Of a stretch of 29,073 bases of DNA, positions 7,191 to 15,868 are shown piece after piece. The position numbers and the translations under genes are program-made. Origin of the DNA: a virus. The stretch is taken from positions 1 to 29,073 of IMG/VR virus record IMGVR_UViG_3300033150_001342, one strand, 5' to 3'. Below the pieces are notes generated by a model. The model did no database searches, was not told where the DNA came from, and saw nothing but the letters and a program-made list of their open reading frames with translations. The first letter of the stretch is position 1; every line of letters begins with the position of its first letter.

Positions 7191-8419
7191 TGCCGCAAGA
7201 AGATGTAATAATAAGGATTAGAGCAATAGATGAAGCAACACAGAATATAACAAAAATTTCAGCTGCTTTAAAAGAGCTTCAGCAGCCGTTTGTGGATTTA
7301 AATGATGGAATTAAGAGAACAACTATAATAACTCAAAAATTCAATGATGGAATGGAGAAGGGAGCTGGAAAAACAAGAAGATTTAGGGGGGAATGGTTGA
7401 GTTTGATGTTTGCTGGAATGGCTTTAGACAGGGTATTTGGAGGATTAGTTAGAAACCAATTAACATTATTTGGGGTTTCTGAAATGTTAAGTCAGGCTTG
7501 GACAGTAGTTTTGCTCCCAGTAATGGAATTAATTGTTCCACTCCTATATAAGCTTTTAGATGCTTTTATGAATTTGCCACCAGATATGAAGATGACTATT
7601 GGGGTTTTTGTTTTATTGGGAGCAATTTTTGGGAAAGTTTTAATGAGTCTTGGTATGCTTGTATTAGCATTAGAAGGAATAGCAGTAGTTTTTGGAACTA
7701 CTTTTGGGGGAGCCATAGCCATTGTTGGTTCATTAATAGCTGTTTTTGCTGGTATTGGGTTGATTGTAGCTGGGGTTGTTAATATAGTCAAAGGAAAATT
7801 AGAAGGAATTGGATTAGTAATTATGGGTATTGGAGCAATTTTATTATTATTTATTGGTTGGTGGGCATTAATTCCTATTGCTGTGGGGGCGGCAGTTTAT
7901 TTTATAATCAAAAAATGGGATAAAGTAAAGGGATTTTTTATAAAGGTATTCACAGTTATTAAAGATTTTTTTAAGAAATGGATTATAGATAAATTTAAAG
8001 AATGGATTTCATCTTTATGGGGTTGGATAAAAAATCTCTTTAATAAAATAAAAAGTTTTATTACAGATAAACCTAAAGAATGGATTTCATCTTTATGGAA
8101 TTGGATAAAAAATATTTTTAATAAAATAAAAAATTTCATAATTAGATATAATCCTTTTAGGGGGTTATTTGATATTGGAAAAAACATATTTGGATTTGGC
8201 AGAAGGTTGTTTGGATTTCAGGGTGGGGGATTAGTCCCAACAACAGGTCCATATATTCTCCATTCTGGAGAGAGAGTAATTCCTTCTGGCAGAGCTTCAT
8301 CAGTAGTTGTTAGTCCAACATATAATGTTTATGTGCATGATAAGTTAGAATTAGAAAGAGTTTTAAAGGCAAATAACGATAAATTAGTGCAAGAAATAAA
8401 GAGGCAAATTCCAATATGA
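7190..8419 (+). CDS. Tape measure protein
   Basis: This 409-residue protein likely sets tail length and occupies the tail lumen. The N-terminal 70 residues are helical (IRAIDEATQNITKISAALKELQQP), a typical tape-measure start. Residues 115-260 are a long hydrophobic, membrane-like region rich in Gly, Val and Ile, as usual for these proteins. Next comes a basic aromatic zone with a 26-residue tandem repeat (KEWISSLWGWIKNLFNKIKS and a near copy). The C-terminal part has Gly-rich FQGGGLVPTTGPYILHSGE, a motif seen at tape-measure ends, and a final basic helix. At the known 0.15 nm per residue the tail would be roughly 60 nm, a short siphovirus tail. AGGAGG lies just before the ATG. Confidence 0.88.
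   Translation: MPQEDVIIRIRAIDEATQNITKISAALKELQQPFVDLNDGIKRTTIITQKFNDGMEKGAGKTRRFRGEWLSLMFAGMALDRVFGGLVRNQLTLFGVSEMLSQAWTVVLLPVMELIVPLLYKLLDAFMNLPPDMKMTIGVFVLLGAIFGKVLMSLGMLVLALEGIAVVFGTTFGGAIAIVGSLIAVFAGIGLIVAGVVNIVKGKLEGIGLVIMGIGAILLLFIGWWALIPIAVGAAVYFIIKKWDKVKGFFIKVFTVIKDFFKKWIIDKFKEWISSLWGWIKNLFNKIKSFITDKPKEWISSLWNWIKNIFNKIKNFIIRYNPFRGLFDIGKNIFGFGRRLFGFQGGGLVPTTGPYILHSGERVIPSGRASSVVVSPTYNVYVHDKLELERVLKANNDKLVQEIKRQIPI
7997..8146 (+). repeat. Two 78-base tandem repeats in the tape measure gene
   Basis: Unit 1 (7997-8074) and unit 2 (8075 to about 8146) share long identical runs such as AAAGAATGGATTTCATCTTT and encode two copies of a 26-residue Trp/Lys-rich helix. The near-identity at DNA level points to a recent duplication, or frequent gain and loss that would change tail length by about 4 nm per unit. 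Confidence 0.8.
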
Positions 8420-8835
8420 CAGACAACATAACAATAAGCAAAGGTGGAATAAGTGTTACAATACACACTCTTGAAATTAATGATAATTATAAAAATACTC
8501 TCATAAGTTTTACTCCACCACAGCCAAAAGAAAAACAAGCAACTGGTCCAAAAACAACAAAAGTTATAGATTTATTAAGAATTACTCATTCAATGAAAAT
8601 TGACGGGGTTTTAACCAACGATACAGATAGAAATAATTTAATAACTATTGCTAAAGGGGCAAATACTCGCGGTGGTCCATGTTCAGTTACTTATGAAGGT
8701 TATCCAGGGTCTCCATTGAGTATGTTTTTAGAAGATTTAACTATTACAGAAGTGGCAAGAGAAAAAGATGCAATATCAGGAAATTATAAATATTCTGTTC
8801 AATTTCAATTAATAGAAGGCACATATGTAGGATGA
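8416..8835 (+). CDS. Putative distal tail / baseplate protein
   Basis: A 139-residue beta-rich protein coupled by ATGA overlaps to the tape measure before it and to the long surface protein after it. The order tape measure, small beta protein, then hub is typical for distal tail proteins that close the tube end. Visible features are Thr/Ile strands (ITISKGGISVTIHTLEINDN) and a paired strand segment TKVIDLLRITHSMKIDGVLT, similar in style to small tail proteins of archaeal siphoviruses. The role is assigned by position and secondary-structure pattern only. Confidence 0.55.
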   Translation: MTDNITISKGGISVTIHTLEINDNYKNTLISFTPPQPKEKQATGPKTTKVIDLLRITHSMKIDGVLTNDTDRNNLITIAKGANTRGGPCSVTYEGYPGSPLSMFLEDLTITEVAREKDAISGNYKYSVQFQLIEGTYVG

Positions 8836-11399
8836 AAAGAATTTATTGGGAAACTATAAAGAAATGGGCGATTAATGCAGGGATACCTATAGGAATTGTG
8901 GGATTTACTTTGCTTTTTATGTATCTGAATTATTTGGGTCTTATTAATGTTACAGGATATTCAGGAGATTCAGTTTGTGCAGGAACATTAGAAGATCCTT
9001 GTTATGCTTATATTAATTTTACTGTTAAAGAAGATTTATTTATTTATCCTATTGGATATGACCCATATGGAAGGGATACTCCCTTTTATACAGATAAAGC
9101 ACTTAAAGAATGGAAGATTTATAGAAAATGGGGTGCTGGTTGGAGAGAAATAGATTTAACTGATACTTGCAAAGGAACTTGGTGTGGTGGCAAGTATGGA
9201 GTAACAGATAATAAATATTCATACGCATTTAGAAAAGGAAAAGATTATCAGATAAAAATTGAAGCTTATAAGGAAAATGCTTTTGAGGATATTAAATGGG
9301 GATTTGGACCTGTAGATCCTGTCTGGAAAGGACTTGATTGGATAATTGAAGATAATTCTGTTTATATTAATGATTCTAAAGTTTTCATTTCAGTAACTCC
9401 TCATACAATTTATAGTTCTGATTACATCCAAATTGATTTTATGAGCAAGGTTTATTCTGGGGATATAGATTTCTTAATTGGTTTTGCAGATGAAATAAAA
9501 CCAAGTAAGGCTGAAATTTATTCTCCTCATTATATTAACAAAACAAGAAATCTCACTTGCAATTATGATTTTGGTTATATTTTAATTCCTGAAAAGAGAG
9601 CATGGTGTTTTTACAATGAGAATGGAACTAAAAGTTATATTTTTAATCATACTTTTGAATGGGGTTCTATACAGGAAAAGACAATCTATTGGAATGAAAC
9701 AACTTATAAAGAATGGAAATCATTTAAAAAGTTTAAACATATTAACTATGACTTTCAGGGAATAAATAAATGGTATTATTTATCTAATGTTCCTATACAA
9801 ACAAATCACTATTATTCAATAAGAAGTTATTTAGAAGTTCCTATCAATTCAAAAGGAAAATATTGGATTGCTTTAAAACCTTCTGATGAAACTTTGCAAG
9901 AAGCAATCCAAAATAATCATCTTTATTATCTTGACCCCTGGTATAATTCCTCTTTTAATTACAAAAAAGAAATTAATATTATAGAACTTAGTGGAAAGGA
10001 TTTATATCAATATTCAATTAGACTTAATGTTACAAAAGAAAGTGGCATGAGGTCTGATTATGGCGATTTAAGATTTGTAAATTCAACTGAAACAGGTGAA
10101 TTAAGTTATTGGATTGAAAATTTTACTGATGATTATGCAATAGTTTATGTTAAAATTCCTAAATTAACTGCCAATATAAATACTACAATTTATATGTATT
10201 ATGGCAATGCTGGAGCAACTTCAAAATCTAATGGGAATGATACATTCATTTTCTTTGAGGGTTTTGAAGATGGTGATGCTTCTGATTGGTCTTCAATATT
10301 TGGGTCAGGAACTATGACTGCTACAACTGATATAGCAAGAACAGGAAACTATTCTGGAGAATTATATTCTACTTCCAATAATGTTAGAGGAAAATCATTA
10401 GGTTATACTTTTTCAGGAACTACAAATCCCGCATTAGGATATAGTTTTTATAAAATTTCTGGAACACCTGATTCTTCTGCTCAAGTTAGTGAAACTTCAG
10501 GATATGATGTATCAAAAAATTCTATGAATCAAGGAATGGCAGTTCCAGACAATATGATAAGTTATAGAGATTCTTCTTCATATAAAGGTTTTAGAGATAT
10601 GAATATTAATATATTTTATAAAGTAGAAATGAATAATATTAATTATGCTACAGACACTTATGATATTTATATAAATGATGTTTTAAATAAAACATTAGCA
10701 GATTTTAGAAATGATGTAAGCACTGGAGCTTACTTTCAAATATTTACTTCTACTGGTGATTATCTTTACATAGATAATATTTATATAAGAAATTGGACAG
10801 ACCCAGAACCAAACTATTCATTTGGTCCAGAGCAATCAACCAATCCACAGATAGGTTTAGAGATAATATCCCCTTTAGGAAACATAAATGTTGTTCAAAA
10901 TCAGTCTTTTAGTGCAATAATTAATGTAACTTGTTTGCAGGCTGATTGCGGTGAGATAAATGTGAGTTTGGACCCTTCAAATATAAATTTAACTGCAGGA
11001 AATATAACAGAAGATGGATATGTCCAGCTGACTTTTGAATGGGAAAGAGATACAACAAGCACAGAAATTTTAGCAAGTGATTCAGGAGACCAGTACGGAT
11101 TTATAGAATTTGACACTTCTGCAATTCCAGATGGAGCAACAATAAATTCAGTAAAACTCAGGATTTATGCAGACAATCCAATTCCAGCACCGCAGGATTT
11201 ATATATCAAGAGCATGTCTGGAAAGAAGTTGTCAGATTATTCTAATGATGATTCTGGAAATGAAGATTTAAAAAATGACATAATAGGAGCAAGTTCAATA
11301 GGCTCTGAAAGTTTGTCAGCTTCTACTGCAGAATGGGTTGAAATCACATTAGATTCTAATGCAGAAACTTATCTGCAAAACCAGTTAGGAGATGATTAA
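8832..11399 (+). CDS. Giant sequon-rich surface/adhesion protein, N-terminal part (ends at in-frame TAA)
   Basis: The 855 residues start with a short basic end, one membrane segment (about 17-37, IPIGIVGFTLLFMYLNYL) and then an all-beta exterior. About 23 N-x-S/T sequons occur by hand count. Residues 375-465 match the DUF2341 pattern (YKKEINI ... YDDLRFVNSTETGELSYWIEN ... IYMYYGNAGA), followed by a lectin-like jelly roll (FFEGFEDGDASDWS) near 475-660. The end (about 735-855, YGFIEFDTSAIPDGATINS) is a DNRLRE/CBM96-like beta-sandwich that is cut short by TAA at 11397. Without any frame change the same domain continues after the stop (TADSYVEVGAEDGSNDPVL). It is coupled by ATGA to the preceding tail gene. 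It could be a tail-tip adhesin, or a membrane-anchored protein displayed on the infected cell. Confidence 0.7.
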   Translation: MKRIYWETIKKWAINAGIPIGIVGFTLLFMYLNYLGLINVTGYSGDSVCAGTLEDPCYAYINFTVKEDLFIYPIGYDPYGRDTPFYTDKALKEWKIYRKWGAGWREIDLTDTCKGTWCGGKYGVTDNKYSYAFRKGKDYQIKIEAYKENAFEDIKWGFGPVDPVWKGLDWIIEDNSVYINDSKVFISVTPHTIYSSDYIQIDFMSKVYSGDIDFLIGFADEIKPSKAEIYSPHYINKTRNLTCNYDFGYILIPEKRAWCFYNENGTKSYIFNHTFEWGSIQEKTIYWNETTYKEWKSFKKFKHINYDFQGINKWYYLSNVPIQTNHYYSIRSYLEVPINSKGKYWIALKPSDETLQEAIQNNHLYYLDPWYNSSFNYKKEINIIELSGKDLYQYSIRLNVTKESGMRSDYGDLRFVNSTETGELSYWIENFTDDYAIVYVKIPKLTANINTTIYMYYGNAGATSKSNGNDTFIFFEGFEDGDASDWSSIFGSGTMTATTDIARTGNYSGELYSTSNNVRGKSLGYTFSGTTNPALGYSFYKISGTPDSSAQVSETSGYDVSKNSMNQGMAVPDNMISYRDSSSYKGFRDMNINIFYKVEMNNINYATDTYDIYINDVLNKTLADFRNDVSTGAYFQIFTSTGDYLYIDNIYIRNWTDPEPNYSFGPEQSTNPQIGLEIISPLGNINVVQNQSFSAIINVTCLQADCGEINVSLDPSNINLTAGNITEDGYVQLTFEWERDTTSTEILASDSGDQYGFIEFDTSAIPDGATINSVKLRIYADNPIPAPQDLYIKSMSGKKLSDYSNDDSGNEDLKNDIIGASSIGSESLSASTAEWVEITLDSNAETYLQNQLGDD
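11397..11399 (+). other. In-frame TAA inside a domain
   Basis: The frame open from 8832 continues past this TAA to 13571 without another stop. The residues on both sides belong to one predicted beta-sandwich (GDD, stop, TADSYVEVG). One base change (for example TAA from TAT or TCA) would restore a protein of about 1579 residues. Genes in the window use TAA, TAG and TGA as ordinary stops, so a changed genetic code is unlikely. Confidence 0.85.
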
Positions 11400-11453
11400 A
11401 CAGCTGACTCTTATGTTGAAGTTGGAGCTGAAGATGGCTCAAATGACCCTGTC

Positions 11454-13571
11454 TTGATTGTTGAATATGAATCTGCAGAAGGAGGGACAAAAGGTTTAAT
11501 TTCAACAACAATAGGAGATACTCCTTTCTACACAAATGAATCAAATCCAAGAAGCATAACTTTAAATAAAGATGAATCCCAAATAATTACTTTCTGGGTA
11601 AATGCAACTGGAGATATAGGGGATAGTTATGAATTCTTTGCATATGCAAATGTAACTTCTGATATGTCTATAAGCAATTATACAAGCAGTTGGAATGTTA
11701 GTATTACAGCACCACAAAATATATTTATTCAACACAAAAATGTAGAATTAGGAACACCAAACAACATTAATTATACTGATACTGGAACATTATGCTTAAA
11801 TATTGACCATCCAGAGGGGGGAATTTTTTGCGGCAATAATTTTGCTAATGCAACTGTAAATATCACTTATTTCAGACGAAGTCTATTTAATGATTCTAAA
11901 TCTTATCAAAATATTTCATTTAATAGCAACAATAAAACTATCTATATTAATGCACATCAATATGATGAAGTAATCTCATTATCATTGAATTTAACTGCAT
12001 ATGAATCAAATAATTCTTATCCCCAAGATGTTAAAATTTATGTTAATGGTTCATTAAGCAATGTAATTGGAGATATGACTTCCTCTGGCGGAGAAGTAAC
12101 TAAATTAAGCAATGGAAATTCTTCAGAAAAAATTGCAATGAGAGGGGCAACTGAAACAAGATATATTAAACTTCCAAAAAATGCCAATATAAATTCTGCT
12201 GTTTTTAATATTAGTGGGTATGTTTCAATTAATGGCACTTGTTATCAGGAGACTGCAAATGAATCTACAAGTTGTGGGGGGGTAAATAGTGGAAATTATG
12301 TTTTTAAAGATAGTGAAAAGTCAATGTATATTAATTATACCCGGATAAATAACACTGGTCTAATAATTTGGCAAGTCAAACATAGTAATTATACAATATA
12401 TAATGTGACTATCCCTTCAGGTTGTGATAAAAATACCATTGTATTTAGATTTGAAACAGGGAGAATTACAGGAGCAGTAGGAAGTTGTTATAGTTCTTCT
12501 TGGACTGTTTTAACAAAGGCTTCAAATTGGACAGGGTGTATGTATGTTGATAAAAGTTATGATGCTACAAAAAATCTTTATGATGGAGATTGGGATAGTT
12601 TGGCATTTCAAAATGGGGATGGGTGGGTGAATAATTCAGATTTAGGGATTTGTCCTAATCAATTTTGGGCACATATTTATGAAGAAGCAATTATATGGGA
12701 TATAAGACCCCCTTTAAACCCATATATAGAAGTAGGAATTTCTGATGGAGATAGAGAATGGAATTATAGTGGGATATATAATATTTCCACAACAATTCAA
12801 TCTGAAGATTTCAGTAGTGAAATTAATAGTTATCTTGCAAATTGTTCAGAAGATGATGAAGGAAATTGTTTAGTCCCAATTTATTTTTCTTCTGATAACC
12901 AATATGGAGAATTATATATAAAAGATATTGCAATTACTTATTCATATGACATAAATCCCGTACAAATAGATACAGACCTAATTTCAAACTTTTTAAGCGA
13001 ATCATCAAATAATACCCAAATTCCAATAACAATAGAGAATTCAGCAAATGGAACTCTCTATATAGATGACCTTAGATATGATTATAGAGGTGGAAATTCT
13101 TCAATACTTGTTTGGGCTTATGAAAATTCTACTCCAGAGAACAATCAAACAGACTCTTTCTATGTTTATTATTCTAACTGGAATTATAGTTTTCCTCAAT
13201 TTGTATATTATTTAGAATTTATCCCAACAACTCCCACAACAAAAAATGTAACTCCTTATGGTCAAACACCAAACAGACCAATTCTTAATTTTAGTTTTTT
13301 AAATTATGGTGGAAACATGAACTTTTCAATTTATTTAAACGAAACCCACGAATGCGTGAATTTAACTGCAAGCACTACAAATAGTAAGGATGATGGATTT
13401 TTACTTAACAATAGTTGGACAACATTATTCACAAATAAGAAATATCTTGAAAATCAGGGAATTTGGCTGTGGGCAGACTATTCGTGCAGTTATTCAACTT
13501 GGAGAGAATGGGTTCCAGACCTATATCTTAGAGGTTGCTGTGTTAATTGCGCATGTTCGGAGGATATTTAA
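11454..13571 (+). CDS. Giant surface/adhesion protein, C-terminal part (same frame as upstream half)
   Basis: The open frame starts right after the TAA at 11400; the first usable start is TTG 11454, and no Shine-Dalgarno is evident there. This suggests that it is the second half of one gene. The roughly 705 residues are all-beta with about 39 N-x-S/T sequons, repeated immunoglobulin-like Thr/Asn-rich strands, and several Cys pairs (C-x6-C style, as in TGTLCLNIDHPEGGIFC). It ends in WVPDLYLRGCCVNCACSEDI, a Cys-rich tip with five cysteines within about ten residues. No membrane segment is seen here. If the stop is read through or is a sequencing error, the full protein is an unusually long fibre or host-surface mimic. 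Alternatively the two halves may be separate polypeptides. Confidence 0.65.
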   Translation: MIVEYESAEGGTKGLISTTIGDTPFYTNESNPRSITLNKDESQIITFWVNATGDIGDSYEFFAYANVTSDMSISNYTSSWNVSITAPQNIFIQHKNVELGTPNNINYTDTGTLCLNIDHPEGGIFCGNNFANATVNITYFRRSLFNDSKSYQNISFNSNNKTIYINAHQYDEVISLSLNLTAYESNNSYPQDVKIYVNGSLSNVIGDMTSSGGEVTKLSNGNSSEKIAMRGATETRYIKLPKNANINSAVFNISGYVSINGTCYQETANESTSCGGVNSGNYVFKDSEKSMYINYTRINNTGLIIWQVKHSNYTIYNVTIPSGCDKNTIVFRFETGRITGAVGSCYSSSWTVLTKASNWTGCMYVDKSYDATKNLYDGDWDSLAFQNGDGWVNNSDLGICPNQFWAHIYEEAIIWDIRPPLNPYIEVGISDGDREWNYSGIYNISTTIQSEDFSSEINSYLANCSEDDEGNCLVPIYFSSDNQYGELYIKDIAITYSYDINPVQIDTDLISNFLSESSNNTQIPITIENSANGTLYIDDLRYDYRGGNSSILVWAYENSTPENNQTDSFYVYYSNWNYSFPQFVYYLEFIPTTPTTKNVTPYGQTPNRPILNFSFLNYGGNMNFSIYLNETHECVNLTASTTNSKDDGFLLNNSWTTLFTNKKYLENQGIWLWADYSCSYSTWREWVPDLYLRGCCVNCACSEDI
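13559..13564 (+). promoter_or_regulatory. Ribosome binding site that fixes the hub gene start
   Basis: GGAGGA lies ten bases before ATG 13574, which follows the upstream stop by two bases. A longer in-frame start (TTG 13547) would precede this site, so 13574 is preferred. Confidence 0.6.
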
Positions 13572-13573
13572 AA

Positions 13574-14998
13574 ATGCCTGTAAGAAGTTTAAGGAGAATC
13601 CCAGTTTATACATGGATTCCCCCAACAGAAGGAGTAATTTATAAGATAACTGTAAATGATGAAGATATAACAGATGAAATTCTTTCAGGAGAAATTGCAA
13701 ATTCAGCAACAGAAAAAATAGGGTCTTTCTCTTTTACTTTATCCAATGCTTCAGAAACCTACACAAATAAATGGTCTGGGGGGGAGATAGTTAAATTTTA
13801 TGCAGATTATGGCTCAACAGCTTCAACTTTAAGATTTAGAGGAACTATAGAAAAAGTTTCTTACAACTCAAATAAAGTAACTTTAACAGGCAGAAGCTAT
13901 CCCCAATTATTAGAAATCACAGTAACAAAAAGCTATTCAGGTATGACTGCAGATACAATTTTAAAAGATTTAATTGATACATATTTGACTGGATTTACTT
14001 ATTCGAATGTAAATTCATCAACAAACTATTTGGTTATTAATTGGTATCAAAAACCTTTTTGGGATTGTGTAAAGGATATATGTTATGCTTCTAATTTTGA
14101 TTGTTATGTGGATTCAAACCAGGATTTTCATTTTTTTGAAGTAAATTCTATTAAAAATTCTACTGAAATTGCTGTTCATGATTATAATATTCTTGAAGTT
14201 GGAGATTTTGGCAGGGACTTGTCTGCAATAAAAAATAAAATAATAATTTATGGAGCTAAAGTAGAAGATTTGCCATTAATATATACAAAAAAAGATGATG
14301 ATTCTATTGCTCAATATGGAGAAAAAGAATTAGTTATAAATGACCAAAATATTACTACAATCCAGCAAGCTCAAGAGAGAGTAGATTATGAGTTATCTTT
14401 TAATAAAGACCCCCCAATAGTGGGAGATGTTACTTGCATTGGTCTGCCAACACTCCAGCCAGGAGAAAATATTAGAATTTCTGCACCATATGATAATCTT
14501 CCACCAGCTTATTATAAAATTATATCTTTTACTCATGAATTTGGGGATTTTTTTAAAACAACTTTAAATATAGAAAAAGAAGGTTCATCAATTCCGAGAA
14601 TTATCAGCAATAGAATTAATGCAGAACAAAAATTAGCAGATATGCCAAACCCAAATGAAATGAATTATTCATGGAATTTTGACTTTAATACAGATTCTGG
14701 AACCCATTCAAGCACAGAAATTGTTGATGGATATTTGCATGCCACTTCAAGTCCTGGAACATGGATTAGTGAAACCAACACTACCCAAGATAATGTGTCT
14801 GCAGTTGAAATTCGTGTTACTGGAGATAATTTAAGCGGGGTATCTTATTATGCTTCAGTAGATGATGGAGTTACTTGGTATAATCTTACATTAAATACGC
14901 AAAAAAATGTAACTCCTGGAAACTTTTTAAAAATTAAAGTTGTTCTTACTGATACAACAACAAAAATAGATAGTTTGGCGTTATTATATAAAACATAG
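13574..14998 (+). CDS. Baseplate hub / tail-tip protein (gp27/XkdQ-like)
   Basis: The 474-residue protein follows the pattern of phage hub proteins. Residues 15-110 form a beta domain (ITVNDEDITDEILSGEIA ... FRGTIEKVSYNSNKVTLTGRSY), then the helix-loop MTADTILKDLIDTYLTGF. Next comes a second beta domain with WDCVKDICYASNFDCYVDSNQDFHFFE and VGDFGRDLSAIKNKIIIYG, and then LQPGENIRISAPYDNLPPAYYKIIS. These are hallmarks of the 'late control gene D / XkdQ' superfamily. The last 100 residues (NYSWNFDFNTDSG...) are an added jelly-roll-like domain that probably binds host surface sugar. The gene ends at promoter copy C. Confidence 0.85.
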   Translation: MPVRSLRRIPVYTWIPPTEGVIYKITVNDEDITDEILSGEIANSATEKIGSFSFTLSNASETYTNKWSGGEIVKFYADYGSTASTLRFRGTIEKVSYNSNKVTLTGRSYPQLLEITVTKSYSGMTADTILKDLIDTYLTGFTYSNVNSSTNYLVINWYQKPFWDCVKDICYASNFDCYVDSNQDFHFFEVNSIKNSTEIAVHDYNILEVGDFGRDLSAIKNKIIIYGAKVEDLPLIYTKKDDDSIAQYGEKELVINDQNITTIQQAQERVDYELSFNKDPPIVGDVTCIGLPTLQPGENIRISAPYDNLPPAYYKIISFTHEFGDFFKTTLNIEKEGSSIPRIISNRINAEQKLADMPNPNEMNYSWNFDFNTDSGTHSSTEIVDGYLHATSSPGTWISETNTTQDNVSAVEIRVTGDNLSGVSYYASVDDGVTWYNLTLNTQKNVTPGNFLKIKVVLTDTTTKIDSLALLYKT

Positions 14999-15031
14999 TT
15001 TATATAAAATTAACAAAAATAATATAAATAC
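14996..15031 (+). promoter_or_regulatory. Late promoter copy C (holin/fibre operon)
   Basis: TAGTTTATATAAAATTAACA is almost identical to copy B and, as there, begins in the stop codon of the upstream gene. It continues to AAAAATAATATAAATACTTA. The next ATG at 15050 lies about 25 bases beyond the TATAAATA box. The long identity between B and C suggests a shared viral upstream activator element besides the TATA box. Confidence 0.6.
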
Positions 15032-15049
15032 TTAAACACTTCAAATAAA

Positions 15050-15262
15050 ATGGCAAATAATGGGTGTGCATATGGCAGAGAAACGAGGCAGATGGTTAAG
15101 GATATCCGAGAGGACATAAGAGAGATAAAAGATAGATTAACTGATTTATCTAACCATTATTCTAAAAGAATTCCCCCAATTATCTCTGCAATTATCGCTT
15201 TTTTAACTACAATTATTGGTGTGCTAAGCACAATCATATTCACCTTATTAAAAAGTTCATAA
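15050..15262 (+). CDS. XhlA-like holin / hemolysin-type membrane protein
   Basis: The 70-residue protein has a charged coiled-coil N-terminal part (MVKDIREDIREIKDRLTDLS) followed by one membrane segment (about 43-66, PPIISAIIAFLTTIIGVLST). This is the layout of XhlA-type proteins, which assist holins in permeabilising the host membrane. It is the first gene after promoter copy C and is joined by a TAATG overlap to a second membrane protein, making a likely lysis or egress pair. No cell-wall hydrolase is present nearby, which fits an archaeal host without murein. Confidence 0.65.
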   Translation: MANNGCAYGRETRQMVKDIREDIREIKDRLTDLSNHYSKRIPPIISAIIAFLTTIIGVLSTIIFTLLKSS

Positions 15263-15456
15263 TGGCAAAAAAAATCAGCAAAACTAAAATTGGTGCAACC
15301 CTTATAGGACTTGGAGTTATTTTAGGAGCTTTAGGCAATAGCATATTGGGAAATACAGATTTAACAAATGCAGTAATTGCCATCTTGGAAGGGATTGGGG
15401 GGATTTTAACTGCATGGGGTATAAGGGACTGGCCGATTATAAATAAAAAAAGATAA
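15262..15456 (+). CDS. Small membrane protein, holin-like
   Basis: A 64-residue protein with two hydrophobic segments (about 9-27, TKIGATLIGLGVILGALGNS, and 33-52, LTNAVIAILEGIGGILTAWG) and a basic end (KISKTK at the front, INKKR at the back). This size and Gly-rich hairpin type is common among phage holins and tail-region membrane proteins. The ATG overlaps the stop of the XhlA-like gene. A lysis function is inferred. Confidence 0.6.
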   Translation: MAKKISKTKIGATLIGLGVILGALGNSILGNTDLTNAVIAILEGIGGILTAWGIRDWPIINKKR

Positions 15457-15457
15457 A

Positions 15458-15724
15458 ATGTATGAAGATAAAATATCTGAAATAGAAAAAGCTACTTGGG
15501 GTGGTTTGACACATCAAGACCAAAAAGCAATTTTAATTGAACTATATAAAAAATTAGATTGGTTTATGGAAAATATGATTAATGATTATTTAAACCAGAA
15601 TACAAGAACCATCCTTAAATCAATAAAAAAAGATAATCCCCCTAAAGAAGTAAGAGAAGAATTAGCAAATTATGAAAAGAAACATAAAAATAGAAAGAAA
15701 ATAATAAAAGTATTGGAGGATTAA
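15458..15724 (+). CDS. Small helical protein of unknown function
   Basis: The 88-residue protein is strongly helical and charged. It has an N-terminal ISEIEKATWGGLTHQDQKAI part and a C-terminal Lys-rich tail (KKHKNRKKIIKVLE). I do not recognise a family. It lies between holin-like genes and the fibre-anchor genes in the same operon (one base after the previous stop, and its stop directly abuts the next ATG), so it may be a fibre-assembly helper or a lysis accessory. Confidence 0.6.
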   Translation: MYEDKISEIEKATWGGLTHQDQKAILIELYKKLDWFMENMINDYLNQNTRTILKSIKKDNPPKEVREELANYEKKHKNRKKIIKVLED

Positions 15725-15868
15725 ATGGCTGATGAGAAGGTTCATATTGGAGATATAGAACAGATTCAACATCATGATTCAGGATATTTAAAAGCTTTAG
15801 CTTATGGTAGAACTACTGGGGGGGATTATGTTCCTTTATTATTAAATGATGATGGGAGTTTAGCATGA
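15725..15868 (+). CDS. Stand-alone 47-residue fibre-anchor domain
   Basis: This short gene starts directly after the previous stop with GGAGG ahead of it, and its TGA overlaps the ATG of the tail fibre (ATGA). The protein (MADEKVHIGDIEQIQHHDSG, then LKALAYGRTTGGDYVPLLLN and DDGSLA) aligns clearly with residues 1-50 of the next protein, sharing the core YG-x-TTG-x-DYVPL and DDGSL. This YGxTTGxxxVPLxVDxDG pattern is common at the N-terminus of phage tail fibres and is thought to attach the fibre. The gene encodes only this domain, so it is probably a duplicate that became a separate baseplate or competitor subunit. Confidence 0.75.
   Translation: MADEKVHIGDIEQIQHHDSGYLKALAYGRTTGGDYVPLLLNDDGSLA

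Noticed and set aside
7897-8187. Reverse-strand ORF over the tape-measure repeat
   Set aside because: Repeats are explained by the plus-strand protein; there is no start signal on the minus strand.
8832-13571. Reassignment of TAA to an amino acid
   Set aside because: TAA ends many other genes in the window at expected positions, so a general code change does not fit.
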